From contig NZ_CP053908.1 in assembly GCF_013256625.1 (NCBI RefSeq), forward strand, positions 2,046,001 through 2,110,000: a stretch of DNA of 64,000 bases. The letters are read 5' to 3'. Within the stretch, counting starts at the first letter, position 1. Each line of letters starts with the position of its first letter. Shown here in pieces: positions 1 through 9,076 of this stretch. This DNA comes from Hymenobacter sp. BRD128 (GTDB taxonomy: Bacteria > Bacteroidota > Bacteroidia > Cytophagales > Hymenobacteraceae). The notes beneath the pieces were generated by a model that had not been told where the DNA came from, ran no database searches, and saw only the letters and a list, made by a program, of their open reading frames with translations. The position numbers and the translations under genes are program-made.

Positions 1-764
1 TGCCCGCCTCCCAGGTAATTGAGATGGGTGAGCACCCGACCAAAGCTTTCCAGCAAAAGCCGGACAGCAGCATTGCCGTGGGCTACCGCCTGCTGCACAG
101 CGGCGAGGTCGATGCCTTTTGCTCGGCCGGCAATACCGGGGCCATGCTCGTGGGCGCCATGTTTACGGTGAAAGCCGTGCCCGGCGTGCTGCGCCCGGCC
201 ATCGCCAACTTCGTACCTAAGCTAGCCGGGGGCTACGGCATCCTGGTCGACGTGGGCGCCAATGCCGACTGCAAGCCCGAAATGCTGGAGCAGTTTGGCG
301 AGCTGGGGTCGCTCTACGCGCAGTACGTGCTGGGCATCGAGCGGCCGAAAGTGGGCCTGATGAGCCTGGGCGAGGAAGAGGGCAAAGGCACGGTGACCAC
401 CCAGGCGGCGCACCAGCTGTTCAAAGTGAACCCGCACGTGCATTTTATCGGCAATATTGAGGGCCGCGACTTGTTTAATGACAAGGCCGACGTGATTGTG
501 TGCGATGGCTACGTGGGCAACGTAATGCTGAAGATGGCCGAGTCGATGTACGATATCATGGTGGCCCGCAACCTCAACGACGAATTTTTTGAGAAAGTAA
601 ACTACGAAACCATTGGCGGCTCGCCCATCCTGGGTATCAACGACAACGCCATTATCGGCCACGGGGTAAGCACGCCCTTAGCCATTTGTAACATGCTGAT
701 GCAGGGCTACCAAATGGCGCAGTCGGGCATCGTGGACCAAATCAAAGACTCTTTCAAGTCCTGA
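1..764 (+). CDS. plsX: Phosphate acyltransferase PlsX (5' end missing)
   Basis: PlsX makes acyl-phosphate from acyl-ACP at the start of phospholipid synthesis. The reading frame is already open at base 3 (reads [16 protein letters not shown]), so the ATG at 24 is internal and the true start lies before the window. Family-typical stretches are [39 protein letters not shown] and [11 protein letters not shown]. About 253 of the usual 310-330 residues are present, including the whole C-terminus. It is followed after a short hairpin by fabH, the usual plsX-fabH fatty acid synthesis neighbourhood. The family call is firm. Only the N-terminus cannot be judged. Confidence 0.97.
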   Translation, partial: PASQVIEMGEHPTKAFQQKPDSSIAVGYRLLHSGEVDAFCSAGNTGAMLVGAMFTVKAVPGVLRPAIANFVPKLAGGYGILVDVGANADCKPEMLEQFGELGSLYAQYVLGIERPKVGLMSLGEEEGKGTVTTQAAHQLFKVNPHVHFIGNIEGRDLFNDKADVIVCDGYVGNVMLKMAESMYDIMVARNLNDEFFEKVNYETIGGSPILGINDNAIIGHGVSTPLAICNMLMQGYQMAQSGIVDQIKDSFKS

Positions 765-767
765 GGC

Positions 768-797
768 AAAAAGCCGGGCGTATGGCCGGGCTTTTTG
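768..797 (+). terminator. Hairpin terminator after plsX
   Basis: An A5-GCC / GGC-T5 stem with one internal mismatch (AAAAAGCC...GGCTTTTT) starts 4 bases after the plsX stop. The T-run ends about 25 bases before the fabH ATG, so fabH probably needs its own promoter. Confidence 0.7.
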
Positions 798-808
798 CGT
801 TTGGGTCG

Positions 809-816
809 CACCTTTG
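809..816 (+). promoter_or_regulatory. Putative -7 box for fabH
   Basis: CACCTTTG differs by one base from the Bacteroidota -7 consensus TAnnTTTG. It ends 5 bases before the fabH ATG, so transcription would begin at or next to the start codon, which suggests a leaderless message. This is inferred from the motif only. Confidence 0.45.
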
Positions 817-821
817 CGCTC

Positions 822-1814
822 ATGAAGATTACCGCCGCCATTACCGGAGTCGGAGGCTACGTGCCCGACTACGTGCTCACCAATCAGGAACTTACAACCC
901 TGGTCGATACCACGGATGAATGGATTACTACGCGCACCGGCATCAAGGAGCGCCGCCTTTTGAAGGGCAAGGACCAGGGCTCGTCGGTAATGGGCATTAA
1001 GGCGGTGCAGCAGCTGCTGGAAAAAACCAACACCCGGCCTGAGGAGGTAGACCTGCTTATCTGCGCCACTGTAACGCCCGACATGCTGTTTCCGGCCACG
1101 GCCAATATCATTTCGGCGGGCTGCGGCATCACCAAGGCGTTCAGCTACGACATGAACGCGGCGTGCTCAAGCTTTCTGTATGCCCTAGCCACGGGCGCGC
1201 AGTTTATTCAGGGCGGAATGTATAAAAAGGTCGTTATCGTGGGCGCCGATAAGATGTCGGCCATCGTGGATTATACCGACCGGGCCAACTGCATCCTCTT
1301 CGGCGACGGCGCGGCGGCCGTGCTGCTGGAGCCCAACTACGAGGGCTTCGGGGTGCTCGACCAGGTGCTGTGCTCCGATGGTAGCGGCGAGGCCTTCCTG
1401 CACCAGAAAGCCGGCGGCAGCCGCCGCCCGCCCTCGGCCGAAACGATTGCCAACCGCGAGCACTTCATTTACCAGGAAGGCGCCACGGTGTTCAAATTTG
1501 CGGTAAAGAGCATGGCCGACGTGGCGGCGCAAGTAATGGCCCGCCAGCACCTTAGCCACGACGATATTGCCTGGCTGGTGCCCCACCAGGCCAACAAGCG
1601 CATCATCGATGCTACCGCCAACCGCATGGGCGTGGGTCCCGAAAAAGTAATGCTCAACATTCAGCGTTACGGCAACACCACCAGCGCCACCATTCCGCTC
1701 TGCCTCTGGGACTACGAAAAGCAGCTCCATAAAGGCGACAACCTGATTTTGGCGGCTTTCGGCGGCGGCTTCACCTGGGGCGCCATGCACGTAAAATGGG
1801 CGTACAATTCGTGA
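822..1814 (+). CDS. fabH: Beta-ketoacyl-ACP synthase III FabH
   Basis: FabH condenses acetyl-CoA with malonyl-ACP to start type II fatty acid synthesis. The protein is 330 residues. It has the active-site Cys at about residue 115 ([15 protein letters not shown]), the His of [11 protein letters not shown], the Asn of [10 protein letters not shown] and the C-terminal glycine-rich [12 protein letters not shown] chose ATG 822 ([16 protein letters not shown]), which matches the family N-terminus. A longer frame from TTG 795 would run through the terminator tail and promoter box. The gene lies just downstream of plsX. Confidence 0.97.
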   Translation: MKITAAITGVGGYVPDYVLTNQELTTLVDTTDEWITTRTGIKERRLLKGKDQGSSVMGIKAVQQLLEKTNTRPEEVDLLICATVTPDMLFPATANIISAGCGITKAFSYDMNAACSSFLYALATGAQFIQGGMYKKVVIVGADKMSAIVDYTDRANCILFGDGAAAVLLEPNYEGFGVLDQVLCSDGSGEAFLHQKAGGSRRPPSAETIANREHFIYQEGATVFKFAVKSMADVAAQVMARQHLSHDDIAWLVPHQANKRIIDATANRMGVGPEKVMLNIQRYGNTTSATIPLCLWDYEKQLHKGDNLILAAFGGGFTWGAMHVKWAYNS

Positions 1815-1880
1815 ATTAAAAATGAGAAAATCAAAAATTACTGCATAAGTGATTTTTAATTTCCTCATTTTTAATTCTCT
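1813..1880. repeat. AT-rich intergenic palindrome (fabH-efp)
   Basis: The left arm GAATTAAAAATGAG reads as the reverse complement of the right arm CTCATTTTTAATTC, with an inner imperfect arm pair around AAAATCAAAAATTA / TGATTTTTAATTT. It fills the space between the fabH stop and the efp leader. It could form a hairpin in RNA, and it resembles the AT-rich palindrome at 33149-33235. Confidence 0.75.
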
Positions 1881-1906
1881 AGTTCTCTAATTTTTAACTC
1901 AACAAA

Positions 1907-2470
1907 ATGGCTTCCACCGCCGACTTTCGCAACGGTCTCGTTCTCAACTACAACGGTGACCTGCACGTAATTACCGACTTTCAGCACGTAAAACCGGGCA
2001 AAGGCCCCGCCTTTGTGCGCACCAAGATGCGCAATATCAAGACGGGCCGCACCATCGACAACACCTTCAATGCGGGTGTGAAGGTCGAAACGGCCCGCGT
2101 GGAGCAGCGCCCGCACCAGTTTTTGTATAAGGACGACTACGGCTACACGTTCATGAATAAGGACGACTTTGAGCAGGTGGTGCTGCCCGAGGCTATGGTG
2201 CCCTTTGCCGACCTGATGAAAGAAGGCCAGGACGTAACCATCCTGTTCCACGCCGAAACCGAGCAGCCGCTCACCGCCGAGCTGCCTACTACTGTCGACC
2301 TGGTGGTGACCTACACCGAGCCCGGCCTGCGCGGCGATACCGCCACCAACACCCTGAAGCCGGCAACCGTAGAAACGGGTGCCCGCATCCAGGTGCCGCT
2401 ATTTATCGACCAGGACACCAAAATCCGCATCAAGACCAGCGACTACTCCTACGTAGAGCGCGTGAAGTAA
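1907..2470 (+). CDS. efp: Translation elongation factor P
   Basis: EF-P binds ribosomes stalled at polyproline and speeds peptide bond formation. The 187-residue protein has the full three-domain length: a KOW-like N-domain, then two OB-fold domains ending in FIDQDTKIRIKTSDYSYVERVK. The tip of the N-domain loop reads HVKPGKGPAF, with lysine at about residue 32. This is the position that is beta-lysylated in E. coli, hypusinated in eIF5A, or replaced by Arg in rhamnosylating species. No epmA/epmB/epmC or earP gene is in the window, but a deoxyhypusine synthase-like gene is at 60763-61734. Confidence 0.97.
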   Translation: MASTADFRNGLVLNYNGDLHVITDFQHVKPGKGPAFVRTKMRNIKTGRTIDNTFNAGVKVETARVEQRPHQFLYKDDYGYTFMNKDDFEQVVLPEAMVPFADLMKEGQDVTILFHAETEQPLTAELPTTVDLVVTYTEPGLRGDTATNTLKPATVETGARIQVPLFIDQDTKIRIKTSDYSYVERVK

Positions 2471-2563
2471 GAAAGCAGCGCGGGTTTATAGTTTGCCTAT
2501 GGTACCTGTCTGTAGCCTACCCAGGCGCGGCCCCACTCAGCTCCCGCTACTTTATCAGCCCCG

Positions 2564-3097
2564 ATGTCGAAAGAATCTCCCAAAAACCCGCCCAAAAAGG
2601 ACGCTGCCATGAAAGCCAAAGAACTCCAGGAATTGCTCGACTTCATCGCCAAGTCGGGCCTCAATAAAGTAAATATTGAAACCGAAGAGTTTAAAATCTC
2701 GGTGCAGCGCGAGCCTTCGACCAAGCAGGTCGTGAGCATGGGTGCCCCCCTCGCGGCGCCCACGCCACAGCCCGTTGCGGCCCCGGTGGCTAGCCCAGCC
2801 CTGCCGCCCATTGCCCCGATGGCCACGGCCGGCGAAGCAGCCCCGGCGGCCAGCGCCGCCAGCCACACGCCCCTCAAGTCGCCGATGATTGGCACCTTTT
2901 ACCGTAGCAGCGGCCCCGACTCGCCGGCCTTCGTGCAGGTGGGCGATACCGTGGAGAAAGGCCAGGTTATCTGCATTATCGAGGCCATGAAGCTATTCAA
3001 TGAGATTGAGGCCGAGCAAGCTGGCCGCATCGTGAAAGTGCTCGTGGAAAACGCCACACCGGTGGAGTACGACCAGCCGTTGTTCCTGATTGAGTAG
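2564..3097 (+). CDS. accB: Acetyl-CoA carboxylase biotin carboxyl carrier protein
   Basis: AccB carries biotin between the biotin carboxylase and carboxyltransferase parts of acetyl-CoA carboxylase. The 177-residue protein has an N-terminal helix region ([20 protein letters not shown]), an Ala/Pro-rich flexible linker (residues about 58-100) and a C-terminal biotinyl domain with the biotin lysine in [11 protein letters not shown] (K143). ATG 2564 gives a 15-residue charged extension. ATG 2609 ([12 protein letters not shown]) would give the commoner family start, so the start is uncertain. accC follows, separated by a palindromic element. Confidence 0.96.
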   Translation: MSKESPKNPPKKDAAMKAKELQELLDFIAKSGLNKVNIETEEFKISVQREPSTKQVVSMGAPLAAPTPQPVAAPVASPALPPIAPMATAGEAAPAASAASHTPLKSPMIGTFYRSSGPDSPAFVQVGDTVEKGQVICIIEAMKLFNEIEAEQAGRIVKVLVENATPVEYDQPLFLIE

Positions 3098-3127
3098 CGT
3101 TTTCTAAGTTTGTCTTACTCTTAAGCA

Positions 3128-3228
3128 GAACGTCATGCTGAGCTTGTCGAAGCATCTCTACCGCACCGCTTGTGGTTGTCTAACTAACAAAGCGGGAGAG
3201 ATGCTTCGCCAAGCTCAGCATGACGTTC
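3128..3228. repeat. REP-like intergenic palindrome, copy 1
   Basis: Arms of about 33 bases beginning GAACGTCATGCTGAGCTTG and ending CAAGCTCAGCATGACGTTC flank a loop of about 30 bases between accB and accC. The head is shared almost base for base with 62435-62530, and the GTCATGCTGA core with 37423-37509 and 61748-61828. As RNA it would be a strong hairpin within the accBC transcript. Confidence 0.93.
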
Positions 3229-3273
3229 TTTTAGTTGCTTCCCACCTTCTCCTAGATTCCGCCACTCCTGGCT

Positions 3274-4617
3274 ATGTTCAATAAAATCCTGATTGCCAAC
3301 CGGGGCGAAATTGCCCTGCGCGTTATCCGTACCTGCCGCGAGATGGGCATCAAGACGGTGGCCGTGTACTCGACCGCCGATAAGGAAAGCCTGCACGTGC
3401 GCTTTGCCGACGAGGCCGTGTGCATCGGCCCCCCTAGCAGCCGCGACAGCTACCTCAACATTCCGACGCTCATCGCGGCGGCCGAGATTACCAACGCCGA
3501 CGCCATTCACCCCGGCTACGGCTTCCTGAGCGAAAACGCGGAGTTCTCGCGCATTTGCGCCGAAAACGGCATCAAGTTTATCGGTGCTTCGCCCGAGATG
3601 ATAAACCAGATGGGCGACAAGGCGACCGCCAAGGCCACCATGATTAAGGCCGGCGTGCCGGTGGTGCCCGGCTCGGTGGGGCTGCTGGAATCGGTGGAGC
3701 AGGGCAAGAAAATTGCCAATGAGATTAAGTACCCCGTTATTTTAAAAGCCACGGCTGGCGGCGGCGGGCGCGGCATGCGCATCATCAACGGCGACGACGA
3801 GTTTCAGAAAGCCTGGGACGACGCCCGCACCGAGTCGAAGGCTGCCTTCGGCAACGATGGCATGTACCTGGAGAAGTTTGTGGTGGAGCCCCGCCACATT
3901 GAAATCCAGATTTGCGGCGACCAGTTCGGCCACGTGTGCCACCTTTCGGAGCGCGACTGCTCCATCCAGCGCCGCCACCAGAAGCTCGTGGAGGAGGCCC
4001 CTAGCCCCTTCATGACCGACGACCTGCGCGAGCGCATGGGCGCGGCGGCCATCGCCGGCGCCTCGGCCATCGGCTACGAGGGCGTGGGCACCATCGAATT
4101 CCTGGTCGATGCCAACCGCGATTTCTACTTCATGGAAATGAATACCCGCATCCAGGTTGAGCACCCGGTAACTGAGGAAATTATTAATTATGACCTCATT
4201 AAGGAGCAAATTAAGGTAGCGGCAGGCATTCCGATTTCGGGCAAGAATTACTATCCCAAGATGCACGCCATGGAGTGCCGCATCAATGCCGAAGACCCGC
4301 GCAACGGCTTCCGCCCGGCGCCGGGCCGCATCACTACGCTGCACATCCCCGGCGGCCACGGCGTGCGCGTCGATACCCACGTGTACGCTGGCTACCAGAT
4401 TCCGCCCAACTACGACTCCATGATTGCCAAGCTCATCACCGTGGCCCAAACCCGCGAGGAGTGCATCGTCAAAATGAAGCGTGCGTTAAGTGAATTCGTG
4501 GTCGAAGGCGTGAAAACGACCATCCCCTTCCACTTGGCCCTGATGGACAGTGAGGATTTCAAAGCCGGTAATTTCACGACCAAGTTTCTGGAGTCGTTTG
4601 ATTTCTCGGTTGTGTAA
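3274..4617 (+). CDS. accC: Acetyl-CoA carboxylase biotin carboxylase subunit
   Basis: AccC carboxylates the biotin on AccB using ATP and bicarbonate. The length of 447 residues is standard. The start [19 protein letters not shown] matches the family exactly. The ATP-grasp core includes the glycine-rich loop [14 protein letters not shown], and the C-terminal part carries [15 protein letters not shown] with the catalytic Arg/Glu region. It lies 177 bases after accB. The carboxyltransferase genes accA/accD are not in the window. Confidence 0.98.
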   Translation: MFNKILIANRGEIALRVIRTCREMGIKTVAVYSTADKESLHVRFADEAVCIGPPSSRDSYLNIPTLIAAAEITNADAIHPGYGFLSENAEFSRICAENGIKFIGASPEMINQMGDKATAKATMIKAGVPVVPGSVGLLESVEQGKKIANEIKYPVILKATAGGGGRGMRIINGDDEFQKAWDDARTESKAAFGNDGMYLEKFVVEPRHIEIQICGDQFGHVCHLSERDCSIQRRHQKLVEEAPSPFMTDDLRERMGAAAIAGASAIGYEGVGTIEFLVDANRDFYFMEMNTRIQVEHPVTEEIINYDLIKEQIKVAAGIPISGKNYYPKMHAMECRINAEDPRNGFRPAPGRITTLHIPGGHGVRVDTHVYAGYQIPPNYDSMIAKLITVAQTREECIVKMKRALSEFVVEGVKTTIPFHLALMDSEDFKAGNFTTKFLESFDFSVV

Positions 4618-4992
4618 TTGACACGCTTTATTCACTCGGCCGTGCGCTCTTCTTTGGCTTACTGTTTTTTCGCTTTCATTACCGCATTGAGCGGCTGCTC
4701 GGCACCTTGCAATGGCCACATCGAGGCTTCGGTGCTGTATTTTAAACAGGCGCCGCAGGGCCAGTTGGCCTACGTGAATGTGCTGAACAAGCCCGACCTG
4801 GGTAGCCAGCAAACCTTGACGCGCGACGATAAGGAATACGGGACGTTTCCGCACGTTATCATTATCAACGACCCGGAAATGAAATTCAAGGGCCAGCGCA
4901 CCATCTGCTTCGATGAGTTTTCCAAGCAGCCCTTGCCGCCCGATATTGACCTGCGGGAAAAAGACATTCCCCGCCTCCTGATTACCAAATAA
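4618..4992 (+). CDS. Small lipoprotein of unknown function
   Basis: I do not recognise the family. The N-terminus has a short basic region, a hydrophobic stretch (SLAYCFFAFITA) and a lipobox LSGC, so an exported, lipid-anchored protein of about 95 mature residues is likely. The frame opens with TTG directly after the accC stop. GTG 4642 (VRSSLAYCF) is an equally good start. The mature part is rich in charged residues and has two Cys. It ends in a strong bidirectional terminator shared with the convergent ffh gene. Confidence 0.7.
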   Translation: MTRFIHSAVRSSLAYCFFAFITALSGCSAPCNGHIEASVLYFKQAPQGQLAYVNVLNKPDLGSQQTLTRDDKEYGTFPHVIIINDPEMKFKGQRTICFDEFSKQPLPPDIDLREKDIPRLLITK

Positions 4993-5035
4993 AAAAGAAG
5001 CCCTAGCCGCTGACGCGGCTAGGGCTTCTTTTTTT
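4991..5035. terminator. Bidirectional terminator, lipoprotein gene / ffh
   Basis: A perfect stem AAGAAGCCCTAGCCGC / GCGGCTAGGGCTTCTT with loop TGAC has A6 on one side and T7 on the other. It sits between two convergent genes. Confidence 0.93.
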
Positions 5036-5050
5036 GGGTTTGGGGCGGGC

Positions 5051-6418
5051 CTAGCGGCGGCCCATCATACCGCCCATGCCTTTCATGCCACCCATCATTT
5101 TGGCCATCTGGGCCATGCCGCCTTTGGTTTGGCTGAGCTTGTTCATCTGGCGCATCATTTTGCGCATGTCTTCAAACTGCTTCATTAGGGCATTTACCTG
5201 CTGAATATCAGTACCGGAACCGGCGGCCAGGCGGCGGCGGCGCGAACCGTTGATGAGGTCGGGCTGGGCGCGCTCCTGCTTGGTCATGCTCTTGATGATA
5301 CTTTCTACGGGCTTGAAAGCGTCTTCGTCAATCTCCATGCCCTGCATCATTTTGGAGGCGCCCGGAATCATGCCTACCAGGTCCTTAAGGTTGCCCATTT
5401 TCTTGATTTGCTCAAGTTGGCCGAGGAAGTCGTTGAAGTCGAACTGGTTCTTGCGAATCTTGGCGTTGATGCGCTTGGCCTCGTCCTCGTCGAACTGCTG
5501 CTGGGCGCGCTCCACGAGCGAAATCACGTCGCCCATGCCCAAGATGCGCTGGGCCATCCGGTCGGGGTAGAAGAGGTCCAGCGCCTCCATTTTCTCGCCC
5601 GTTGAGATGAATTTGATAGGCTTTTCGACCACCGCCCGGATGCTGAGGGCCGCCCCGCCGCGGCTGTCGCCGTCGAGCTTGGTGAGCACCACGCCGTCGA
5701 AGTTGAGGCGGTCGTTGAAGGTTTTGGCGGTGTTGACGGCATCCTGGCCGGTCATCGAGTCCACCACAAACAGCGTTTCGCTAGGGTTGATGGCACGCTT
5801 CACGGCCTCGATTTCGCGCATCATCTGCTCGTCCACGGCCAGGCGGCCGGCGGTGTCGATGATGACTACTTTCTTGTTATTCTTCTTGGCGTAGGCAATG
5901 GCGTTCTGCGAAATCTCGACCGGGTTTTTGTTTTCCGGCTCCGAATACACTTCCACGCCAATCTGCTCGCCGAGTACCTTCAGCTGGTCGATGGCGGCGG
6001 GGCGGTACACGTCGCAGGCCACGAGCAGCACGGTGCGGTTCTGTTTCTTAATAAAGCTAGCCAGCTTGCCGGCGAAAGTCGTTTTGCCCGAGCCCTGCAG
6101 GCCCGAGAGCAGCACCACGGCCGGGTCGCCCTTAATGACGATGTCCTGCTTTTCGCCGCCCATGAGCTGGGTCAGCTCATCGTAGACGATTTTGACCATG
6201 AGCTGGCCGGGCGATACGGTCGTGAGCACGTCGCGGCCCATCGCCTCGTCCTTAATCTTGTCGGTTACTTCTTTGGCAACCTTGTAGTTAACGTCGGCAT
6301 CGACCAGCGCCCGCCGGATTTCCTTGACGGTGGTGGCGACGTTGATTTCGGAGATAGAGCCCTGACCCTTGAGAGTCTTGATGGCTTTATCGAGCTTGGA
6401 GGAGAGGTTATCGAACAT
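5051..6418 (-). CDS. ffh: Signal recognition particle protein Ffh (SRP54)
   Basis: Ffh binds signal sequences and 4.5S RNA and delivers ribosomes to FtsY. The 455-residue protein shows the N-domain, the G-domain with the P-loop GLQGSGKTTFAGKLA, DTAGRLAVDEQM and TKLDGDSRGGAAL, and the Met-rich M-domain ending in MAKMMGGMKGMGGMMGRR. The M-domain has the RNA-binding GSRRRRLAAGSG. A -7 box at 6572-6579 implies a leader of about 150 bases. The RNA partner gene ffs is in this same window at about 34.1 kb. Confidence 0.98.
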   Translation of the reverse strand: MFDNLSSKLDKAIKTLKGQGSISEINVATTVKEIRRALVDADVNYKVAKEVTDKIKDEAMGRDVLTTVSPGQLMVKIVYDELTQLMGGEKQDIVIKGDPAVVLLSGLQGSGKTTFAGKLASFIKKQNRTVLLVACDVYRPAAIDQLKVLGEQIGVEVYSEPENKNPVEISQNAIAYAKKNNKKVVIIDTAGRLAVDEQMMREIEAVKRAINPSETLFVVDSMTGQDAVNTAKTFNDRLNFDGVVLTKLDGDSRGGAALSIRAVVEKPIKFISTGEKMEALDLFYPDRMAQRILGMGDVISLVERAQQQFDEDEAKRINAKIRKNQFDFNDFLGQLEQIKKMGNLKDLVGMIPGASKMMQGMEIDEDAFKPVESIIKSMTKQERAQPDLINGSRRRRLAAGSGTDIQQVNALMKQFEDMRKMMRQMNKLSQTKGGMAQMAKMMGGMKGMGGMMGRR

Positions 6419-6579
6419 AAACCACAGATTAGCTTTGCTGAACTTCGTTTCAAACAGATTTAACGGATACGCCCGCTAACGCGGGCTGACTACGCGAGCG
6501 GGTTGAGCCCGTGGCCGTTGGCTATGGGGGCTTCCGATTGGCGGGCACCTGGCTAGCGGTATCCTAGCCTTCAAAGATA
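6419..6579 (-). promoter_or_regulatory. Promoter -7 box and long leader of ffh
   Basis: On the minus strand TATCTTTG (6572-6579) is a perfect TAnnTTTG box, leaving a leader of roughly 150 bases before the ffh ATG. The leader holds a small GC hairpin (CCCGC-TTAG-GCGGG type, near 6471-6487) but I recognise no known riboswitch. Confidence 0.55.
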
Positions 6580-6605
6580 CAACCGCGGCTGCCAAGGGCT
6601 TTGCG

Positions 6606-6613
6606 TAGCTTTG
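6606..6613 (+). promoter_or_regulatory. -7 box for the glycosyltransferase gene
   Basis: TAGCTTTG fits the TAnnTTTG consensus exactly. Because this box overlaps a TTG at 6611 that could be read as a start, it argues for the downstream GTG at 6638. Confidence 0.6.
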
Positions 6614-6637
6614 CCAACCCTCAAGCTGCCGTTTCCC

Positions 6638-7975
6638 GTGCCCCCAACTGCTCCGCCGCTCCGTCTGCTCGTCATCACCTATTACTGGCCGCCCTCGGGT
6701 GGGGCGGGCGTGCAGCGCTGCCTGAAATGGGTGAAGTATTTGCCCGAGCTAGGGGTCGAGCCGACCGTGATTACCGTCGATGCCGACCAGGCCACCTACC
6801 CGGTGCGCGACGAAAGCCTGCTGCGCGAGGTGCCGCCGGGCGTGCGCGTCATTCGCACGGCCACCCTGGAGCCGTTCGGGTCTTACCAGAAGCTCACCGG
6901 CCGCGCCGTGCCCCACGGCGGCTTTGCCAACGAAGGTACCCCTAGCCTTGCCCAGCAGGCCATGCGCTTCGTGCGGGGTAATTTATTTATTCCGGACCCG
7001 CGCCGGGGCTGGAATACCTATGCCCTGGCAGCGGTGGAAAAGCTGCTGGCGCAGGGCGAAAAATTCGACGCGGTGCTGACTTCGTCGCCGCCGCACTCAA
7101 CCCAGCTCATGGGCTTGGAGCTACAAAAAAAGTACGGTCTGCACTGGCTAGCCGACCTGCGCGACCCCTGGACCGACATTTATTATACCAAGGACCTGCA
7201 CCGCACGGCCGCCGCCGCCTGGCTCGATGCCCGCTACGAAAGCCAGGTGCTGCGCCGGGCCGATGCCGTGCTGGTGACTTCGCCCGAAACCGAGCGGCTG
7301 TTTCGCCGCAAGCTGCCCGACCTGGCCAAGGGCAAAATCGTGGTGCTGCCCAACGGCTACGATGAGCCTGATTTTCAAGGCGAATCGGCGCCGCCAGCCG
7401 ACTGCCTGCGAATTACGCACACGGGTACTATCTCGGCGCGCTACCACATCTTACCCTTGCTGCAAGCCGTGGCCGACTGCGCCCGGCGCTACCCGGCCGT
7501 GCCGCTGCTGCTGCGCTTTGTGGGGCAGGTCGATGCCGGGGTGCGCGAGCAGGTGGCGGCCACCGGGCTAGCCGCAACTACGGAATTTATTCCGTTTGTA
7601 CCGCACCAGGAATCGGTAGCTTATCTACTCAGCAGCAGCGTCTTGCTAATGGCCATCCCTGATGTGGCCCTGAACAAAGGTATTTTACCGGGGAAGGTAT
7701 TTGAGTACCTGGCGGCCCGCAAGCCGGTGCTGTGCGTAGGGCCGGCCGGCTGCGATGCCGACGTAGTGCTGCGCGAAACCGGCGCCGGGCTAGCCCTGCC
7801 TTATGATGATTATGAGCTGATGCGCAGCACCTTGGAGGCGCTGGCGCAGCGCTGGCAGCGAAGCCCCAACCTCGACCTGCCCGCTAGCCCCGCGGTGGCC
7901 CGCTACTCGCGGCGCGGGCAAGCCACGCGGCTAGCCGAGCTGGTGCGGGCCGCCAGCCTGTTAAAAAGGTCTTAG
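6638..7975 (+). CDS. Glycosyltransferase, family 4-like
   Basis: A GT-B fold sugar transferase of about 445 residues. The N-terminal motif ITYYWPPSGGAGVQRCLKWVKYL is the typical family 4 nucleotide-sugar glycosyltransferase opening. The C-terminal half has the donor-site segment KGILPGKVFEYLAARKPVL with the E of the E-x7-E type motif. It probably acts at the cytoplasmic membrane in surface polysaccharide assembly. It sits directly upstream of the pseudaminic acid genes on the same strand but ends 54 bases before pseB, which has its own promoter box. The sugar specificity is unknown. TTG 6611 is an alternative start. Confidence 0.88.
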   Translation: MPPTAPPLRLLVITYYWPPSGGAGVQRCLKWVKYLPELGVEPTVITVDADQATYPVRDESLLREVPPGVRVIRTATLEPFGSYQKLTGRAVPHGGFANEGTPSLAQQAMRFVRGNLFIPDPRRGWNTYALAAVEKLLAQGEKFDAVLTSSPPHSTQLMGLELQKKYGLHWLADLRDPWTDIYYTKDLHRTAAAAWLDARYESQVLRRADAVLVTSPETERLFRRKLPDLAKGKIVVLPNGYDEPDFQGESAPPADCLRITHTGTISARYHILPLLQAVADCARRYPAVPLLLRFVGQVDAGVREQVAATGLAATTEFIPFVPHQESVAYLLSSSVLLMAIPDVALNKGILPGKVFEYLAARKPVLCVGPAGCDADVVLRETGAGLALPYDDYELMRSTLEALAQRWQRSPNLDLPASPAVARYSRRGQATRLAELVRAASLLKRS

Positions 7976-7998
7976 TACTGCGCCAACGCGGTGAGACG

Positions 7999-8006
7999 TA
8001 TTTTTG
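7999..8006 (+). promoter_or_regulatory. -7 box of the pse operon
   Basis: TATTTTTG fits TAnnTTTG. The pseB ATG is 23 bases downstream, which suits a short leader. From here the genes to 12724 overlap or are closely spaced, as in one operon. Confidence 0.6.
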
Positions 8007-8029
8007 TGGTTTCAATCTGAAGTAGTTTC

Positions 8030-9052
8030 ATGGCCCTCAACCTCAACGGCAAGTCTTTGCTCATCACCGGTGGCACCGGCTCGTTTGGTAAGCAGTTTGT
8101 GCGCACCATATTTAAGTTGTATCCGGGCGTGCGCCGGCTCATCGTATTCTCGCGCGACGAGCTGAAGCAGTACGAGATGAGCCAGGAATTTCCGCACAGC
8201 CAGTACCCGGCCATCCGGTTTTTTATCGGCGACGTGCGCGACAGCGAGCGCCTGCACCGCGCCTGCGAAGGTGTCGATATCATCATTCATGCCGCGGCGC
8301 TCAAACAGGTGCCCGCCGCCGAGTATAACCCGATGGAGTGCATCAAAACCAATATTTTCGGGGCCGAGAATGTGGTAAATGCGGCCCTCGACTGCGGCGT
8401 GAAAGACGTGGTGGCTTTGAGCACCGACAAGGCCGCCGCGCCCATCAACCTCTACGGCGCCACCAAGCTATGCTCGGACAAGCTGTTTGTGGCGGCCAAT
8501 AACATGAAAGGGGCCCGGGACTTGCGCCTGTCGGTGGTGCGCTACGGCAACGTAATCGGCTCGCGCGGGTCGGTGGTGCCGTTTTTTTTGCAGCAGCGGC
8601 ACACGGGCGTGCTGCCCATCACCCACCCCGACATGACGCGCTTCAACATCTCGCTCGAGGAAGGCGTGGATTTGGTACTGTACGCGCTGGAGCACTCGTG
8701 GGGCGGCGAGATTTTCGTACCCAAAATCCCGTCGTATAAAATCACGGAGGTGGCCCGCGCCATCGGGCCCGACTGCGAGCAGCGCATCGTGGGCATCCGG
8801 CCCGGCGAAAAGCTGCACGAGGAAATGATAACCCAGACCGACGCGATGAGCACGGTGGAGCTCGACCGCTACTACGTCATTCTGCCCACCACCTCGCCCG
8901 GCTGGCGCGAAGAAGAATTCATTAAGCATTTCAATGCCAAGCGGGTGGCTACCGATTTTCACTACGATTCGGCCAACAACAGTGAGTGGTTGAGCGCCGA
9001 GCAGATTCGAAAAGAAATCCGGCTGCACGTCGATGCCAATTTTGAAGTCTAG
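8030..9052 (+). CDS. pseB: UDP-GlcNAc 4,6-dehydratase (inverting) PseB
   Basis: First step of CMP-pseudaminic acid synthesis: it converts UDP-GlcNAc to the 4-keto-6-deoxy-L-altro sugar. The protein is 340 residues. It is an extended SDR with the NAD-binding loop GGTGSFG (14-20), IIHAAALKQVP, LSTDKAA (131-137) and the YxxxK pair Y142/K146 in NLYGATKLCSDKLF. The VVRYGNVIGSRGSV segment is typical of PseB/FlaA1-type enzymes. ATG 8030 fits the family start. pseC follows after 24 bases. Confidence 0.95.
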   Translation: MALNLNGKSLLITGGTGSFGKQFVRTIFKLYPGVRRLIVFSRDELKQYEMSQEFPHSQYPAIRFFIGDVRDSERLHRACEGVDIIIHAAALKQVPAAEYNPMECIKTNIFGAENVVNAALDCGVKDVVALSTDKAAAPINLYGATKLCSDKLFVAANNMKGARDLRLSVVRYGNVIGSRGSVVPFFLQQRHTGVLPITHPDMTRFNISLEEGVDLVLYALEHSWGGEIFVPKIPSYKITEVARAIGPDCEQRIVGIRPGEKLHEEMITQTDAMSTVELDRYYVILPTTSPGWREEEFIKHFNAKRVATDFHYDSANNSEWLSAEQIRKEIRLHVDANFEV

Positions 9053-9076
9053 CAGCGTATTTGACCAATTTCGCTT

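Noticed and set aside
222..662. Long minus-strand ORF opposite plsX (and similar antisense ORFs such as 1185-1868, 8468-9127, 34472-35194 and 48264-49349)
   Set aside because: They mirror real genes of a GC-rich genome, show low-complexity His/Val/Gly/Ala composition and match no family.
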